Shown in pieces: positions 38,016 through 46,759 of a stretch of 64,000 nucleotides of DNA (position 1 is its first letter; each line of letters starts with the position of its first letter). Below the pieces are notes generated by a model, which was given only the letters and a program-made list of their open reading frames with translations, was not told the origin of the DNA and ran no database searches. Position numbers and translations under genes: made by a program. The DNA comes from Mycolicibacterium fortuitum subsp. fortuitum (GTDB taxonomy: Bacteria > Actinomycetota > Actinomycetes > Mycobacteriales > Mycobacteriaceae), in assembly GCF_022179545.1 (NCBI RefSeq), contig NZ_AP025518.1, positions 5,270,001-5,334,000 of the forward strand, in the 5' to 3' direction.

Positions 38016-39434
38016 TTACCAACTCGCCTTCGCGTAATCCTTCAGGAAGCACCCGTACAGATCCTCGCCCAATTCCCCACGCACGATCGGGTCATACACG
38101 CGCGCAGCACCATCCACCAGATCCAGCGGGGCGTGGAAGCCTTCCTCGGCCAGCCGCAGCTTCGTCGGGTGCGGACGCTCGTCGGTGATCCACCCGGTAT
38201 CGACGGCGGTCATGAGGATCCCGTCTTGTTCCAGCATTTCCCCAGAACTGGTGCGGGTCAGCATGTTCAGCGCGGCCTTGGCCATATTGGTGTGCGGATG
38301 TCCGGGGCCCTTGTAGCCGCGGCTGAACTGGCCTTCCATCGCCGACACGTTCACCACGTACTTGCGTCGAGCGGAGGACGCGGCCATCGCCGGACGCAGC
38401 CGGCTCACCAGAATGAACGGGGCGGTCTGGTTGCACAGCTGCACTTCGAGCAGTTCCATCGCGTCGACCTCGTGCACGCGCTGGGTCCAGCTGTTCACCG
38501 GCGCGGTGTCGGGCAGCAACCCACCCGCGTCGATGGCCGTCCCGGCGGAGATCCGCTCCGGTGAGGCGCTGCGGGCGGTCAGGGCCAGTTCCGTGAGCGC
38601 GTGCGCGGAGGGGTGCTCGCCGAGACTTCCGACCAGGGCGTGCGGGTGCGCGTCACTGACATGGTCGAAGGTGACGACGTCCACCAAGGCCGGCGGCGGT
38701 GTGCGCTCGGCCTCGACCAGCGCCGCGTACGAGCCCGGCGCGCGACGCACCGTCTGCGCCGCGTTGTTGATCAGGATGTCCAGCGGCCCCTGCGCGGCTA
38801 CTTCGTCAGCCAGCGCCACCACCTGGGCGGGGTCCCTCAGGTCGATGCCTACCACCCGCAGCCGGTGCAACCAGTCGGCACTGTCCTCCATCGCGGCGAA
38901 GCGGCGCACGGCGTCGTTGGGGAACCGGGTGGTGATCGTGGTGTGCGCGCCGTCGCGCAACAGCCGCAGCGCGATGTACATGCCGATCTTGGCGCGCCCG
39001 CCGGTGAGCAGCGCCCGGCGCCCGGTCAGGTCGGTGCGGGCATCGCGCTTGGCCCGGTTGATCGCGGCGCAATCGGGACAAAGCTGGTGGTAGAAGGCGT
39101 CGACGACGGTGTGGTGGTTCTTGCAGATGTAGCAGGCGCGCGACCGCAGCAGTGTGCCCGCGGTGGCCCCGACCGCGGTGGACACCAGCGGCAAGCCCTG
39201 GGTTTCGTCGTCGATCCGTCCCGGCGCACCCGTGGCAGTGGCGGCGATGACCGCGCGATCAGCGGCCGCAACCCGATCGCGTGCAGCGGCCCGGCGAACC
39301 TTCTTCAATGCCTTGAACATCTTCGCGGTGGCCTGGCGCACAGCAATGGCGTCAGGGTGCTCGGGAGGCAGCTTGTCCACCTCAGACAGCACCCGTAGGC
39401 ACGTCCTGAGCTGGTCGGGGTCGATCGCGTCCAC
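38016..39434 (-). CDS. SDR-family NAD(P)-dependent oxidoreductase with N-terminal zinc-ribbon-like region
   Basis: A 472-residue protein; GTG 39434 (then DAIDPDQLRTCLRVL) is preferred over the 54-codon upstream extension, which runs through the palindromic repeat. The N-terminal 125 residues are helical. A CYICKNHHTVVDAFYHQLCP segment (two CxxC pairs about 20 residues apart) suggests zinc binding. The Rossmann domain begins with RRALLTGGRAKIGMYIALRL (TGGxxxIG cofactor site), then IDLRDP, DILINNAAQTVRR (NNAA motif) and a catalytic-type S-x12-Y-x3-K region: VVNVSAMEGQFSRGYKGPG with Y and NMAKAALN. The substrate is unknown. Similar large SDRs are found in many mycobacteria. Confidence 0.8.
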   Translation of the reverse strand: MDAIDPDQLRTCLRVLSEVDKLPPEHPDAIAVRQATAKMFKALKKVRRAAARDRVAAADRAVIAATATGAPGRIDDETQGLPLVSTAVGATAGTLLRSRACYICKNHHTVVDAFYHQLCPDCAAINRAKRDARTDLTGRRALLTGGRAKIGMYIALRLLRDGAHTTITTRFPNDAVRRFAAMEDSADWLHRLRVVGIDLRDPAQVVALADEVAAQGPLDILINNAAQTVRRAPGSYAALVEAERTPPPALVDVVTFDHVSDAHPHALVGSLGEHPSAHALTELALTARSASPERISAGTAIDAGGLLPDTAPVNSWTQRVHEVDAMELLEVQLCNQTAPFILVSRLRPAMAASSARRKYVVNVSAMEGQFSRGYKGPGHPHTNMAKAALNMLTRTSSGEMLEQDGILMTAVDTGWITDERPHPTKLRLAEEGFHAPLDLVDGAARVYDPIVRGELGEDLYGCFLKDYAKASW

Positions 39435-39510
39435 GATGGAAGGGTACGGGGAGTGGGCACAAATCCCCGTATCGAGCGAACTGGCCTCGCACAGAGGTCG
39501 GGCTGAGGGA

Positions 39511-39580
39511 CTGTGGCGAGCGTGCAGGATTTTTGCGCAATCCCACGTTCTGGCAGTGAAAAGCTGCACGCTCGTCACAG
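39511..39580. repeat. 70-bp imperfect palindromic repeat, copy 2
   Basis: The arms CTGTGGCGAGCGTGCAGG (39511-39528) and GCTGCACGCTCGTCACAG (39563-39580) pair at 16 of 18 positions around a 34-base centre. Length and layout are the same as at 7312-7381. It is intergenic, between the SDR start and the arr stop. It is followed at once by a small GTCCC-GAA-GGGAC hairpin (39582-39594), which could terminate arr transcription. Confidence 0.65.
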
Positions 39581-39635
39581 TGTCCCGAAGGGACATACGA
39601 CCTGGCCGCGGGCGAAACGGCGCCCGCGCAAGCGA

Positions 39636-40064
39636 TCAGTCGTAGATGACGTCCAGCCCACGCCGCCGCAGGTCCGCCAGACCGTCACGCATGCCTTGCA
39701 ACTGCTCGGGCGAATGCTCCACCCAGTCGGTGATCTCACCGACGATCTTCACCGGCTCGCGAGTGCGGTAGGAGTGGGTCGGGTTGCCGGGCAGTTTCTT
39801 GTCGGTCACGTTCGGGTCGTCTTCCAACTCACCGATGGGTTCGACGATGTAGATGCGGCCCCGCCCCTCGCCGGCGGCCATCTCGGCTCCCCACACCGCG
39901 GCGTCCAACGTGCGGGTGACATACACGTGGTTCATGATCCGCCCGGCCTCGTAATTCGACTCGCGTCCGGGCACCAGGTAATCCCCCACCGCCAGGTCGG
40001 CCTTGGTGCCGTGCAGCAGCGCACCGGACTCATGCACCTCGAATGGTTTCGGCGTACTCGTCAC
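39636..40064 (-). CDS. arr: Rifampin ADP-ribosyltransferase
   Basis: A 142-residue enzyme that matches my memory of M. smegmatis Arr (143 residues) almost throughout. Key segments are PKPFEVHESGALLHGTKAD (NAD-binding His/Gly region), VPGRESNYEAGRIMNHVYVT, GRGRIYIVEPIGELEDDPNV and TDKKLPGNPTHSYRTREPV, ending GLDVIYD. The start is taken as GTG 40064, with GGGGGA about 6 bases upstream, because the protein then aligns end to end with Arr. An in-frame ATG at 40076 and a GTG further up are alternatives. Arr transfers ADP-ribose to the C23 hydroxyl of rifamycins, giving intrinsic resistance. A TATACG box lies about 100 bases upstream on the same strand. Confidence 0.95.
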   Translation of the reverse strand: MTSTPKPFEVHESGALLHGTKADLAVGDYLVPGRESNYEAGRIMNHVYVTRTLDAAVWGAEMAAGEGRGRIYIVEPIGELEDDPNVTDKKLPGNPTHSYRTREPVKIVGEITDWVEHSPEQLQGMRDGLADLRRRGLDVIYD

Positions 40065-40199
40065 AACATCCCCCATCTCGTCACGGATCGACAGATTGTG
40101 CAGCACCTCAGGGGCCTTGCCGCAAGCCCCACCCCCGGCCGTATAGTGAGAGTGGGAACAACCAAACTCGTTCTCGCCCAGCCAGTCCCGCGGTACCGC

Positions 40200-40946
40200 T
40201 CAGAGTCGCTCGAGAAGCCGATCGACAAGACGGCTCAACTTCTCGAAATGCGATCCGGCCCAATAGATCCGGCCACATTCCGGACACCGGCTGAATTCGT
40301 CGTAGTACCGGCGGGTCAACGGCTCAAGCTGGTCGATCACCCGCTCCTTCGCGACCGCGGCGAGCTGACCGTTACATCGCACGCACCGGGTGAACGGCTT
40401 GATCCGCCGCCGCAGATCTAGCCGCCGCAGCACTTCCAACGTCTGTTCCTCCGGGTGTTGAGAGTGCACGAACAAGCCATGGGTGATCGTTCGACGCTTC
40501 AGCAGCCCGCGGTCGCGGGTCAGCAGGATCCGCTGCTGGTCCAGGCTGATGTCGGCCAGTGTCTGGTCGTCGGCAGCGCTCGACCACCACACGTCGAACC
40601 CCAGCACGCGCAACAATCGCGCCAGCCGGCCGAGGTTGACGTCGACCACGAACCGCGGATGACGCAACGGCTCCGGCCGTAACCGAGCCGTCGACCCGAT
40701 GTCGAGCGCTTCGAACATCGGGTAAACCGCGATGCGGTCGCCGACTGCGGGTCGGTGTTCGAAGCTCACCGGGTCCCCGTTCACCAGGATCAGGTCGATC
40801 TCGGTGTGCGGTATACCTGTCGCTTCCAGCACATCTTTGACGGTCTGATGGGTTTGGACGGGACGACGCACGGCCCGGCCACGCGAGTCCGCTTCCAAGA
40901 AGTCGTTGAGCTCGGCGTAGACCCGGACGGTCACGAAACCGGCCAT
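40200..40946 (-). CDS. Mut7-C RNase-domain protein with N-terminal ubiquitin-like fold
   Basis: A 248-residue cytoplasmic protein from ATG 40946 (MAGFVTVRVYAELNDFL). The N-terminal about 85 residues form a MoaD/ThiS-like beta-grasp (VKDVLEATGIPHTEIDLILV, then AVGDRIAVYPMFEA), annotated elsewhere as Mut7-C ubiquitin. The C-terminal Mut7-C (PIN-like) domain has RFVVDVNLGRLARLLRVLGF (catalytic Asp), ILLTRDRGLLKRR (second acidic/basic motif) and two zinc-ribbon pairs: CVRCNG and CPECGRIYW. PIN-fold RNase activity is expected from the family but not proven. It precedes arr by about 135 bases on the same strand. Confidence 0.88.
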   Translation of the reverse strand: MAGFVTVRVYAELNDFLEADSRGRAVRRPVQTHQTVKDVLEATGIPHTEIDLILVNGDPVSFEHRPAVGDRIAVYPMFEALDIGSTARLRPEPLRHPRFVVDVNLGRLARLLRVLGFDVWWSSAADDQTLADISLDQQRILLTRDRGLLKRRTITHGLFVHSQHPEEQTLEVLRRLDLRRRIKPFTRCVRCNGQLAAVAKERVIDQLEPLTRRYYDEFSRCPECGRIYWAGSHFEKLSRLVDRLLERL

Positions 40947-41002
40947 ATCGCCATGGTGACGCCCATCGTCCACCGGCCGCAATCGAGGTGATGGGCAAGT
41001 TG

Positions 41003-41023
41003 ACCGTCAAGAATTTTGACGGT
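41003..41023. promoter_or_regulatory. Inverted repeat ACCGTCAA/TTGACGGT
   Basis: The arms are 41003-41010 and 41016-41023 with a GAATT centre, located in the divergent region upstream of the deazaflavin-type reductase gene. The core CCGTCAA...TTGACGG recurs in a larger perfect palindrome at 44292-44316. It could be an operator; the function is unknown. Confidence 0.45.
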
Positions 41024-41085
41024 TTCGCGGACATGTATCAGGCGAGACAGAAGCCAAACAGCGGAAACGGAGAACAATCGAAGAC

Positions 41086-41580
41086 ATGTCAGAGCAATCG
41101 CCCATGGTCACCGTCGCCCATCCGTCAAAGACGATGCTGCGCATCATCAACCCGATCATGCGGTTGCTGGTACACACACCGATCGCCGGCGCCGCCCGTA
41201 AGCAGTTCATGGTCCTGACCGTGCACGGCCGAAAAACCGGTCGGCAGTACGCGATTCCGTTGAGCGCACACTTCATCGACAACGCCCTGTACGCAATGAC
41301 CAGCGCGACGTGGAAGTACAACTTCCGCGACGGCGCCAAGGCCAAGGTCCTGCTCGATGGCAAGACCACCACCATGCACGGTGAACTCATCGACGACGGC
41401 GCCACCGTCGCGGACCTGTTCCACCGCTGCGCCGAGTCCTACGGCGTCAAACGCGCGCAGCGGATGATGGGACTGACGTTCCGTGATCAGCGGATCCCCA
41501 CGTTGGAGGAGTTCACCGAGGCGGCCGACCGTGAGCACCTCGCCGCGATCAAGCTGACCCCGATACAGGCCGCTACCTGA
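41086..41580 (+). CDS. Deazaflavin (F420)-dependent nitroreductase-family oxidoreductase
   Basis: A 164-residue protein of the Ddn/split-beta-barrel family. The N-terminal amphipathic helix (MLRIINPIMRLLVHTPIAGA) is followed by FMVLTVHGRKTGRQYAIPLSA, the characteristic GRKTGxxYxxPL phosphate-binding strand of F420-dependent enzymes. LYAMTSATWKYNFRDGAKAKVLLDG completes the barrel core. The length is close to M. tuberculosis Ddn (151). Such enzymes reduce quinones or nitro-compounds with F420H2. Binding of F420 rather than FMN is inferred from the family. Its 3' end overlaps the convergent lipoprotein gene by 8 bases. Confidence 0.85.
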   Translation: MSEQSPMVTVAHPSKTMLRIINPIMRLLVHTPIAGAARKQFMVLTVHGRKTGRQYAIPLSAHFIDNALYAMTSATWKYNFRDGAKAKVLLDGKTTTMHGELIDDGATVADLFHRCAESYGVKRAQRMMGLTFRDQRIPTLEEFTEAADREHLAAIKLTPIQAAT

Positions 41581-42526
41581 GGCAGGTGTCGAACTCGTCG
41601 CGGATGCGCTGTTGCAGTGCCAACGCCTCGGGCACGAGCGGTTCGGACGCGGTCCGGTTGCCGTTGACGTACTCACACTTACCGATCATCGCGCTGCCCG
41701 CCCAGCGTGGCTCGTCGTAGCGGTACTTAACGCCGTGCCAGGCCCAGGTGAGGCTGACCGGATGCTCCGGACCGGCCTCGATCGCGTGGATCGTGCGCAC
41801 AATGTCCTCATAGGCGGTCGCCCGCGTCGGCACACCGAACGTGAAGTGGTCGATCCACCCGTCACGGACGCCGATCCAGCCGGGGTCGGCCGGCGCCGCC
41901 GCAGCCAATTGCTGTTCGATGCGTTGCTTATCTGCCGGGGTAAACCGGTTGAAGATCATCCAGTGTGGATCCGCGACCCGGTTGGCGGCGGAGACTTCGA
42001 TGGTGCTGGGCGGCCGGTCGGCAAAGAGGCGCAGGATGGCGTCGACCGCCTGATCAGGGTGCTGAGCTTCCAGAATCTGCACCCGTGACGAGTCCGGCGC
42101 GGCGCCGACGGACCACATGATGTCTCCGGCCGGAGCGTCGACACCAAGCTGACGCACCAGCCCGGTGAGGTGTTCGGTGTCATCGGGCAGATCGGTACTC
42201 GCGGCAATCGAAGTGTCTTCCCCCACAATGATCTTGATCGACTGGTCGAACTTCGCGAAATCTCGGCCGCGGAGTTCGTCGAGTTCGGCGGCCACCGCAC
42301 CGACCTGCTGATCGGTGGCCTGCGCCATGTCCACCTTGAGCTCGAACCGGACGCCCTCGATGATGCCGTTGCTGTAGATCAGATCGACCTCGGACACCCC
42401 CGGCATGGCCGCGATGCGGTCCCGGATGTCGCTGGCTTCCTGTTCACGGTCGGGCGCACCGGTGCAGCCACTCACGCCGACCGTCACGGCAATCGACAGC
42501 GCAGCGACAACAGAGGCAAAACGCAT
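41573..42526 (-). CDS. Secreted lipoprotein, conserved hypothetical
   Basis: A 317-residue protein. ATG 42526 (or GTG 42532) begins a lipoprotein signal peptide, VVAALSIAVTVGVSGC, with lipobox VSGC. The longer upstream frame lies over the kinase promoter and is not used. The mature part is alpha/beta with repeated helical/strand units (DIRDRIAAMPGVSEVDLIYS; VAAELDELRGRDF; QAVDAILRLFADRPPSTIEVSA) and a C-terminal CEYVNGNR ... EFDTCLR Cys pair. No enzyme motif is recognised. It is divergent from the Ser/Thr kinase gene, from which it is separated by 130 bases. Confidence 0.7.
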   Translation of the reverse strand: MRFASVVAALSIAVTVGVSGCTGAPDREQEASDIRDRIAAMPGVSEVDLIYSNGIIEGVRFELKVDMAQATDQQVGAVAAELDELRGRDFAKFDQSIKIIVGEDTSIAASTDLPDDTEHLTGLVRQLGVDAPAGDIMWSVGAAPDSSRVQILEAQHPDQAVDAILRLFADRPPSTIEVSAANRVADPHWMIFNRFTPADKQRIEQQLAAAAPADPGWIGVRDGWIDHFTFGVPTRATAYEDIVRTIHAIEAGPEHPVSLTWAWHGVKYRYDEPRWAGSAMIGKCEYVNGNRTASEPLVPEALALQQRIRDEFDTCLR

Positions 42527-42656
42527 GGTCACCAGCCTAAGACCGATACCCGCACCGACTACGCGCCAATTCCCGGTACGGAACCCGCAAACCCGAATAA
42601 GCTTGTCGGCACCCTGCGCTACGTTCGCCTGTTCGCCAGTCGAGGAGGCACACAGG

Positions 42657-44234
42657 ATGGTCGAGAACAACCCGGGCGTGGGTAGCCGTTTCGGCAAGTA
42701 TGAGCTGACCGCGCTGCTCGGCCGTGGCGGCATGGGCGAGGTATACGAGGCTGTCGACACCGATAAGGGCCGGACCGTCGCGTTGAAGATTCTGCGTGCG
42801 GAGTTTGCCCACGACGAGCAGTTCCGGACCCGGTTCCTCCGTGAGTCGCGGGCGGCGGCAGGACTGGAGGAGCCCCACGTCGTGCCGATCCACGATTGGG
42901 GCGAGATCGATGGCAACCTCTACATCGACATGCGCCTGGTCCGTGGCCACACCTTGCACGACCTCATCAGCACCGGTCCGCTCGAGCCGCGCCGCGCCGT
43001 GTCCATCGTCGAGCAGATCGCGTCGGCATTGGATGCCGCACATGCTCACGGGCTGATCCATCGCGACGTCAAGCCGCAGAACATCATCGTCACCTCTGCC
43101 GACTTCGCCTACCTGTTGGACTTCGGTATCGCTCAGGCCCAAGGCGATTCGAGCCTCACCCAGGCAGACACCCGGATCGGCTCGTTCAGCTACATGGCCC
43201 CGGAGCGGTTCGGTGACGAGCCGTGCACGCCCGCCGCCGACATCTACTCACTGGCCTGCGTGCTCTACGAGGCGCTGACCGCCGACGCGCCGTTCCCGAC
43301 GCATAGCAACGAACAACTGATCGCAGCGCATCTGACAACTCCACCGCCGCGGCCCAGTACGGCCCACTCAGGCGTACCCACGTCCCTGGACACCGTCATC
43401 GCGCGCGGCATGGCCAAAGAGCCTGACGACCGCTACGGCAGCGCCGGCGCACTGGGTCGCGCCGCGAAACGCGCACTGCACACCACCGACGAGGTGATCG
43501 CGGCCAGCGCCGAAACCATGATGGCACCGTATGTTCCACCGACTGTGCTCCCGGCACCACCGGTCGTCGCACACTTCTCATCCGGCACCACTGATCCCGG
43601 ACCGCCTGCGCGGCAACCATTGGTCCCGCTGGCGGCCGTCGTGCTGGTGGCCGCGCTTCTGCTCGGCGGCGTAGGACTGGTCATCGGCCTGCTCCTGTCG
43701 AAAAGCTCTCCGCCGGACAACTCGCCGCAGGCACAGACTTCACCCCTCGCACCGACGAGCGTGACCGTCGCCGGGCCCACCGTGTACAAGACGGTTCCGG
43801 CGCCGACGACGCCATCCGTCCCGTCGTACACGCCGACGGCTACGCGTACCCCCGACGCATCGAGTTCGGCGCAGCTACGCCAGATTTCACTGGAAGACCA
43901 CGCCCTGGTGAGCACTCAGGGTTCCGATCGATGGGTGCCGCAGCTGAGTTCGAAGCGGCCGGGCGTCGTCGACCAGGGTGTGGTGTGGGACAACGAGTTG
44001 ACGTTGGAAGAGCATCTGCGGCTGCGCCAGGAGTACGGCGCCAAGCTGCTGTGGTCAGGTGACTGGTCGACGTTCGACGCACCGAACTTCTGGGTCACCA
44101 TCGCGCCGATCACCTACCCGACGGCGAGTGGTGCTCTGGCGTGGTGCCGCGAGCAGGGATTCGACCGGAATCACTGCTACGCGAAGCTGATCAGCAAGAC
44201 GCACGGGGTGGCAGGCAGCACTGCGTTCAACTGA
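42657..44234 (+). CDS. Receptor-type Ser/Thr protein kinase with extracellular sensor domain
   Basis: A 525-residue membrane kinase from ATG 42657, with GAGGAGG 10-16 bases upstream. All main kinase motifs are present: P-loop LLGRGGMGEVYEA (20-32), VALKIL with Lys44, HRDVKPQN (135-142), DFGIA (155-159), an activation loop with several Thr/Ser, APERF (181-185) and the terminal DDRYGSAGALGRAAKRAL (257-274). A Pro/Thr juxtamembrane linker leads to one TM helix (VPLAAVVLVAALLLGGVGLVI, about 323-343). A Pro/Thr-rich spacer (about 350-405) and an extracellular domain with two Cys (CREQGFDRNHCYA) follow. There are no PASTA repeats. It resembles mycobacterial PknE/PknF/PknH-type receptors; the ligand is unknown. 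Confidence 0.92.
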   Translation: MVENNPGVGSRFGKYELTALLGRGGMGEVYEAVDTDKGRTVALKILRAEFAHDEQFRTRFLRESRAAAGLEEPHVVPIHDWGEIDGNLYIDMRLVRGHTLHDLISTGPLEPRRAVSIVEQIASALDAAHAHGLIHRDVKPQNIIVTSADFAYLLDFGIAQAQGDSSLTQADTRIGSFSYMAPERFGDEPCTPAADIYSLACVLYEALTADAPFPTHSNEQLIAAHLTTPPPRPSTAHSGVPTSLDTVIARGMAKEPDDRYGSAGALGRAAKRALHTTDEVIAASAETMMAPYVPPTVLPAPPVVAHFSSGTTDPGPPARQPLVPLAAVVLVAALLLGGVGLVIGLLLSKSSPPDNSPQAQTSPLAPTSVTVAGPTVYKTVPAPTTPSVPSYTPTATRTPDASSSAQLRQISLEDHALVSTQGSDRWVPQLSSKRPGVVDQGVVWDNELTLEEHLRLRQEYGAKLLWSGDWSTFDAPNFWVTIAPITYPTASGALAWCREQGFDRNHCYAKLISKTHGVAGSTAFN

Positions 44235-44291
44235 TCTGTGATGAGAAGCGCGGGTTGATCGAGTCCTGGCTCTCTACAACCTGTTTGGGTA

Positions 44292-44316
44292 AATCCGTCA
44301 AAACGTTTGACGGATT
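44292..44316. promoter_or_regulatory. Perfect 11-bp inverted repeat AATCCGTCAAA / TTTGACGGATT
   Basis: The arms 44292-44302 and 44306-44316 have a 3-base centre. The repeat lies 58 bases after the kinase stop and 151 bases before the next gene. There is no T-run, so if it is a terminator it is of the mycobacterial non-U-tract type. The core is shared with the repeat at 41003-41023, which suggests a binding site for one regulator instead. Confidence 0.5.
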
Positions 44317-44466
44317 CACCTGGCAACTGATCCCGATCGACGCGCGGGAACCTCGGGGTCGCAGGTTCACTCACCCGGAAATTGGCGCAACGGCCGGTGA
44401 CCAGCGATGCCACAATCGCAAGGAGCGAGCGTCACGTAGCGCCATCCGTCGAAAGGGCATAGTCCG

Positions 44467-45522
44467 TTGTGGGTTTGGTACAACACCGCACCGTGGTGGG
44501 CTCGGTGGCTCGTCGTGTCGGCGTGGATGACGGTGTGGGTCTCGTTGTTCGTCTGGGTAGTACTGGAGCCGCAATACCCTTGGTGGACACCATGGCCGGT
44601 CTGGGCCGTGGCCATCGGTCTGGCCGCATTCGGACTACTCGCTGCCATTCCGATCACCATGCTCAACCAGCCGGTGGTGAAGACGTACGCCACCGTGCTG
44701 AACGGGCTCACCGGCGCGCAACGCACCGCCGTGGCCCGGGCGCTACGCACCGAGCCCATCCCCGCTGACCCGGCCGTCCTGACCGCGGCTGTGCGTGCCA
44801 GTGACCTCGCGCGGGCATATCGGGACCGGGTCACCCCAGCCCAGCGCCGTGGCATCTGGGTGCTCATCGGGTTATTCGGGATTGTGCTCCCGGCCCTGCA
44901 ATTCGTGGCGGACCGTCCGCGACTGGGGTGGACCTATCTGGGGCTTGCTGTGGTGTTGGTGGTGCTCCAGGTGTGGCCGGCGTGGGCCCGGCGTCGCCGT
45001 GAGCCACATCTGGCACGGTTGCGCGCCGCAGCTGACGCCGATCCGGAGGTCGCAGCAGCGGTCGCGCAGAAGGTGGCCCCTGCGGTGCCTACGGGCCGGG
45101 AACGATGGCTGCGGGTCGGTCTGGCGCTCGTGTTGGTTGTCGCAGCGGGGCTGGCAACGGTCTGGCTCAGCCAAGACTCCGGCCGCGACTGCCGCACCGC
45201 GATCGCTGCGGCGAGCTACATCAGCGACCAGCGAGAGCTTCTCGACCCCAGCCGGATCGGGCCCGGCGGGCCGGACCTGTCCGAGTACCGAGCCTGGTCA
45301 GCTCAATTGGGCCGCTATGCCGATCGGGTCGACGACCCGACGATCGGCCGGCATCTGCAACAAATCAGTGATCTTTCGGCCGAGGCCGTTGACATCGTCG
45401 AACAATCCCGCACACCCGGACTCACCAACGGCGGGATCGAAATCCGAAAGGCGAGCTACCTCAACATCGCTCAACGCATTGTCGACGCGGATACGGAGCT
45501 GGTCGAGAACTGCAAGAGGTAG
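44467..45522 (+). CDS. Integral membrane protein of unknown function
   Basis: A 351-residue protein starting at TTG 44467, with AAAGGG about 10-15 bases upstream. The TM segments are: WARWLVVSAWMTVWVSLFVW; WPVWAVAIGLAAFGLLAAI; RGIWVLIGLFGIVLPALQFV; WTYLGLAVVLVVLQVWPAW; and RWLRVGLALVLVVAAGLATV. The C-terminal 110 residues after the last TM are soluble and helical and contain two cysteines (GRDCRTAIAAASYI and VENCKR). This could be an exported domain. No family is recognised. It lies downstream of the kinase on the same strand and may be functionally linked, for example as a kinase substrate, but there is no direct evidence. Confidence 0.7.
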   Translation: MWVWYNTAPWWARWLVVSAWMTVWVSLFVWVVLEPQYPWWTPWPVWAVAIGLAAFGLLAAIPITMLNQPVVKTYATVLNGLTGAQRTAVARALRTEPIPADPAVLTAAVRASDLARAYRDRVTPAQRRGIWVLIGLFGIVLPALQFVADRPRLGWTYLGLAVVLVVLQVWPAWARRRREPHLARLRAAADADPEVAAAVAQKVAPAVPTGRERWLRVGLALVLVVAAGLATVWLSQDSGRDCRTAIAAASYISDQRELLDPSRIGPGGPDLSEYRAWSAQLGRYADRVDDPTIGRHLQQISDLSAEAVDIVEQSRTPGLTNGGIEIRKASYLNIAQRIVDADTELVENCKR

Positions 45523-45529
45523 TCGAGGC

Positions 45530-46681
45530 TCAATGCGCCCGCTGGACAGCCGCGAGTGCCACAGTCTTGGCGCGGTCAGCGCAGTTCTCCCCAGCCGGCG
45601 TGTGCAGCCACACCGACACCACCGGAGTCGGTGGTGCCAGATCAGGTGCACCGGTTCCCACCGTGGCCGGTTCGATGCTGAGGTCGGTCTTGGCGACGAC
45701 GGTACAGGAGGGCGAGTCGGCAGAACTGAAGTCGAGCAGTTCGACGTCGTCTTTCTCGCTGCGCACAGGAAGATTCCCCGACGGTGACTCGACAACATCG
45801 TCTGACCAGACGGTGAGCCCGTACTTGACGATGGCCGTCCGGGTTGCGGGCCTGTCGGCAGACTTTTCCCCTAGGAACTCACAGACACTCGGGTGACGCC
45901 AGGTGGTCGGCCACTGAGCTTCCGGGCTTGGTTGCCACCACTCGAAGCCCACCGCGTGGACGTCCGCTGCGGCCGCGCACGGATCAGCGGTGAGAAACCG
46001 TGCCGCAGTGGAGGACTTGTCGGAGTGCACCGGGACACCGTTCGCGTCAATCTGCGCTGCGACGCCACCCGCGATCACGCCACCGAGTTCACACATCACG
46101 GTGTCATCGAAGTTCACTCGACCATCGGCGATGTTGATCGGGGTCACCTCGAGCATGGGATCGCGCATCGACGCGGGCGCACCGTCCAACACCGACAGCG
46201 GAATCGGCGCACGGAATGTGCACATCGACGTTCGCTTCATGACACCAGGATGTGCAGGGTCGGGGTCGAACTGCCTGTCATTGGCCCGGCGCTCACCCGC
46301 CGCGACCGAGAGTTCAAGGCCGACCTTCATGGACGGGAAGGCGATGGTGCAGCCGTCACCCCCGATCGGGAATCTCGGGGACACACCCTCGACGGCGATC
46401 GCGTGGGCCGCAGTGTAGGTATAGCTGAAGTCCTTGTGGCCGTTGTCTTCCAGAGTTTTCCGGTCGACGAAGCCGCACGGATCCATCTGACGAAGCGCGT
46501 ACAGCTCGGTCAGATGGTCCCGGTCGGTAGGGGTGAGGTCGAGTCCGTAGGTCTGAACCGTCCCCGGAAAGAACGTCTTCGATTGATCGGCCTGAGCTGG
46601 TGCCTCCGCTTGGGGGCCACACGCTGTCGTTGATACGCCCGCTGCCAACAGCACTGATGTACACACGATCGCTCGCAACAT
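45530..46681 (-). CDS. DUF3558-like secreted lipoprotein
   Basis: A 383-residue protein with a lipoprotein signal (MLRAIVCTSVLLAAGVSTTAC, lipobox TTAC, Cys21). The mature protein carries two similar Cys-containing halves: MDPCGFVDRKTLEDNGHKDF with later GDGCTIAF, and TADPCAAAADVHAVGFEWWQ with later PSVCEFLG. This is the DPCxxL...C pattern of DUF3558-type actinobacterial lipoproteins, here apparently duplicated. It is expected on the outer face of the cytoplasmic membrane. Function is unknown. It converges with the membrane protein gene, 7 bases apart. Confidence 0.75.
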   Translation of the reverse strand: MLRAIVCTSVLLAAGVSTTACGPQAEAPAQADQSKTFFPGTVQTYGLDLTPTDRDHLTELYALRQMDPCGFVDRKTLEDNGHKDFSYTYTAAHAIAVEGVSPRFPIGGDGCTIAFPSMKVGLELSVAAGERRANDRQFDPDPAHPGVMKRTSMCTFRAPIPLSVLDGAPASMRDPMLEVTPINIADGRVNFDDTVMCELGGVIAGGVAAQIDANGVPVHSDKSSTAARFLTADPCAAAADVHAVGFEWWQPSPEAQWPTTWRHPSVCEFLGEKSADRPATRTAIVKYGLTVWSDDVVESPSGNLPVRSEKDDVELLDFSSADSPSCTVVAKTDLSIEPATVGTGAPDLAPPTPVVSVWLHTPAGENCADRAKTVALAAVQRAH

Positions 46682-46759
46682 GTCGCCCCCCGGTTCGCCC
46701 TCAATCAGATTAGGGCGTGGCGGACTTGTGCCGGCGCAGTAAACCGGCGGCTCACACCG

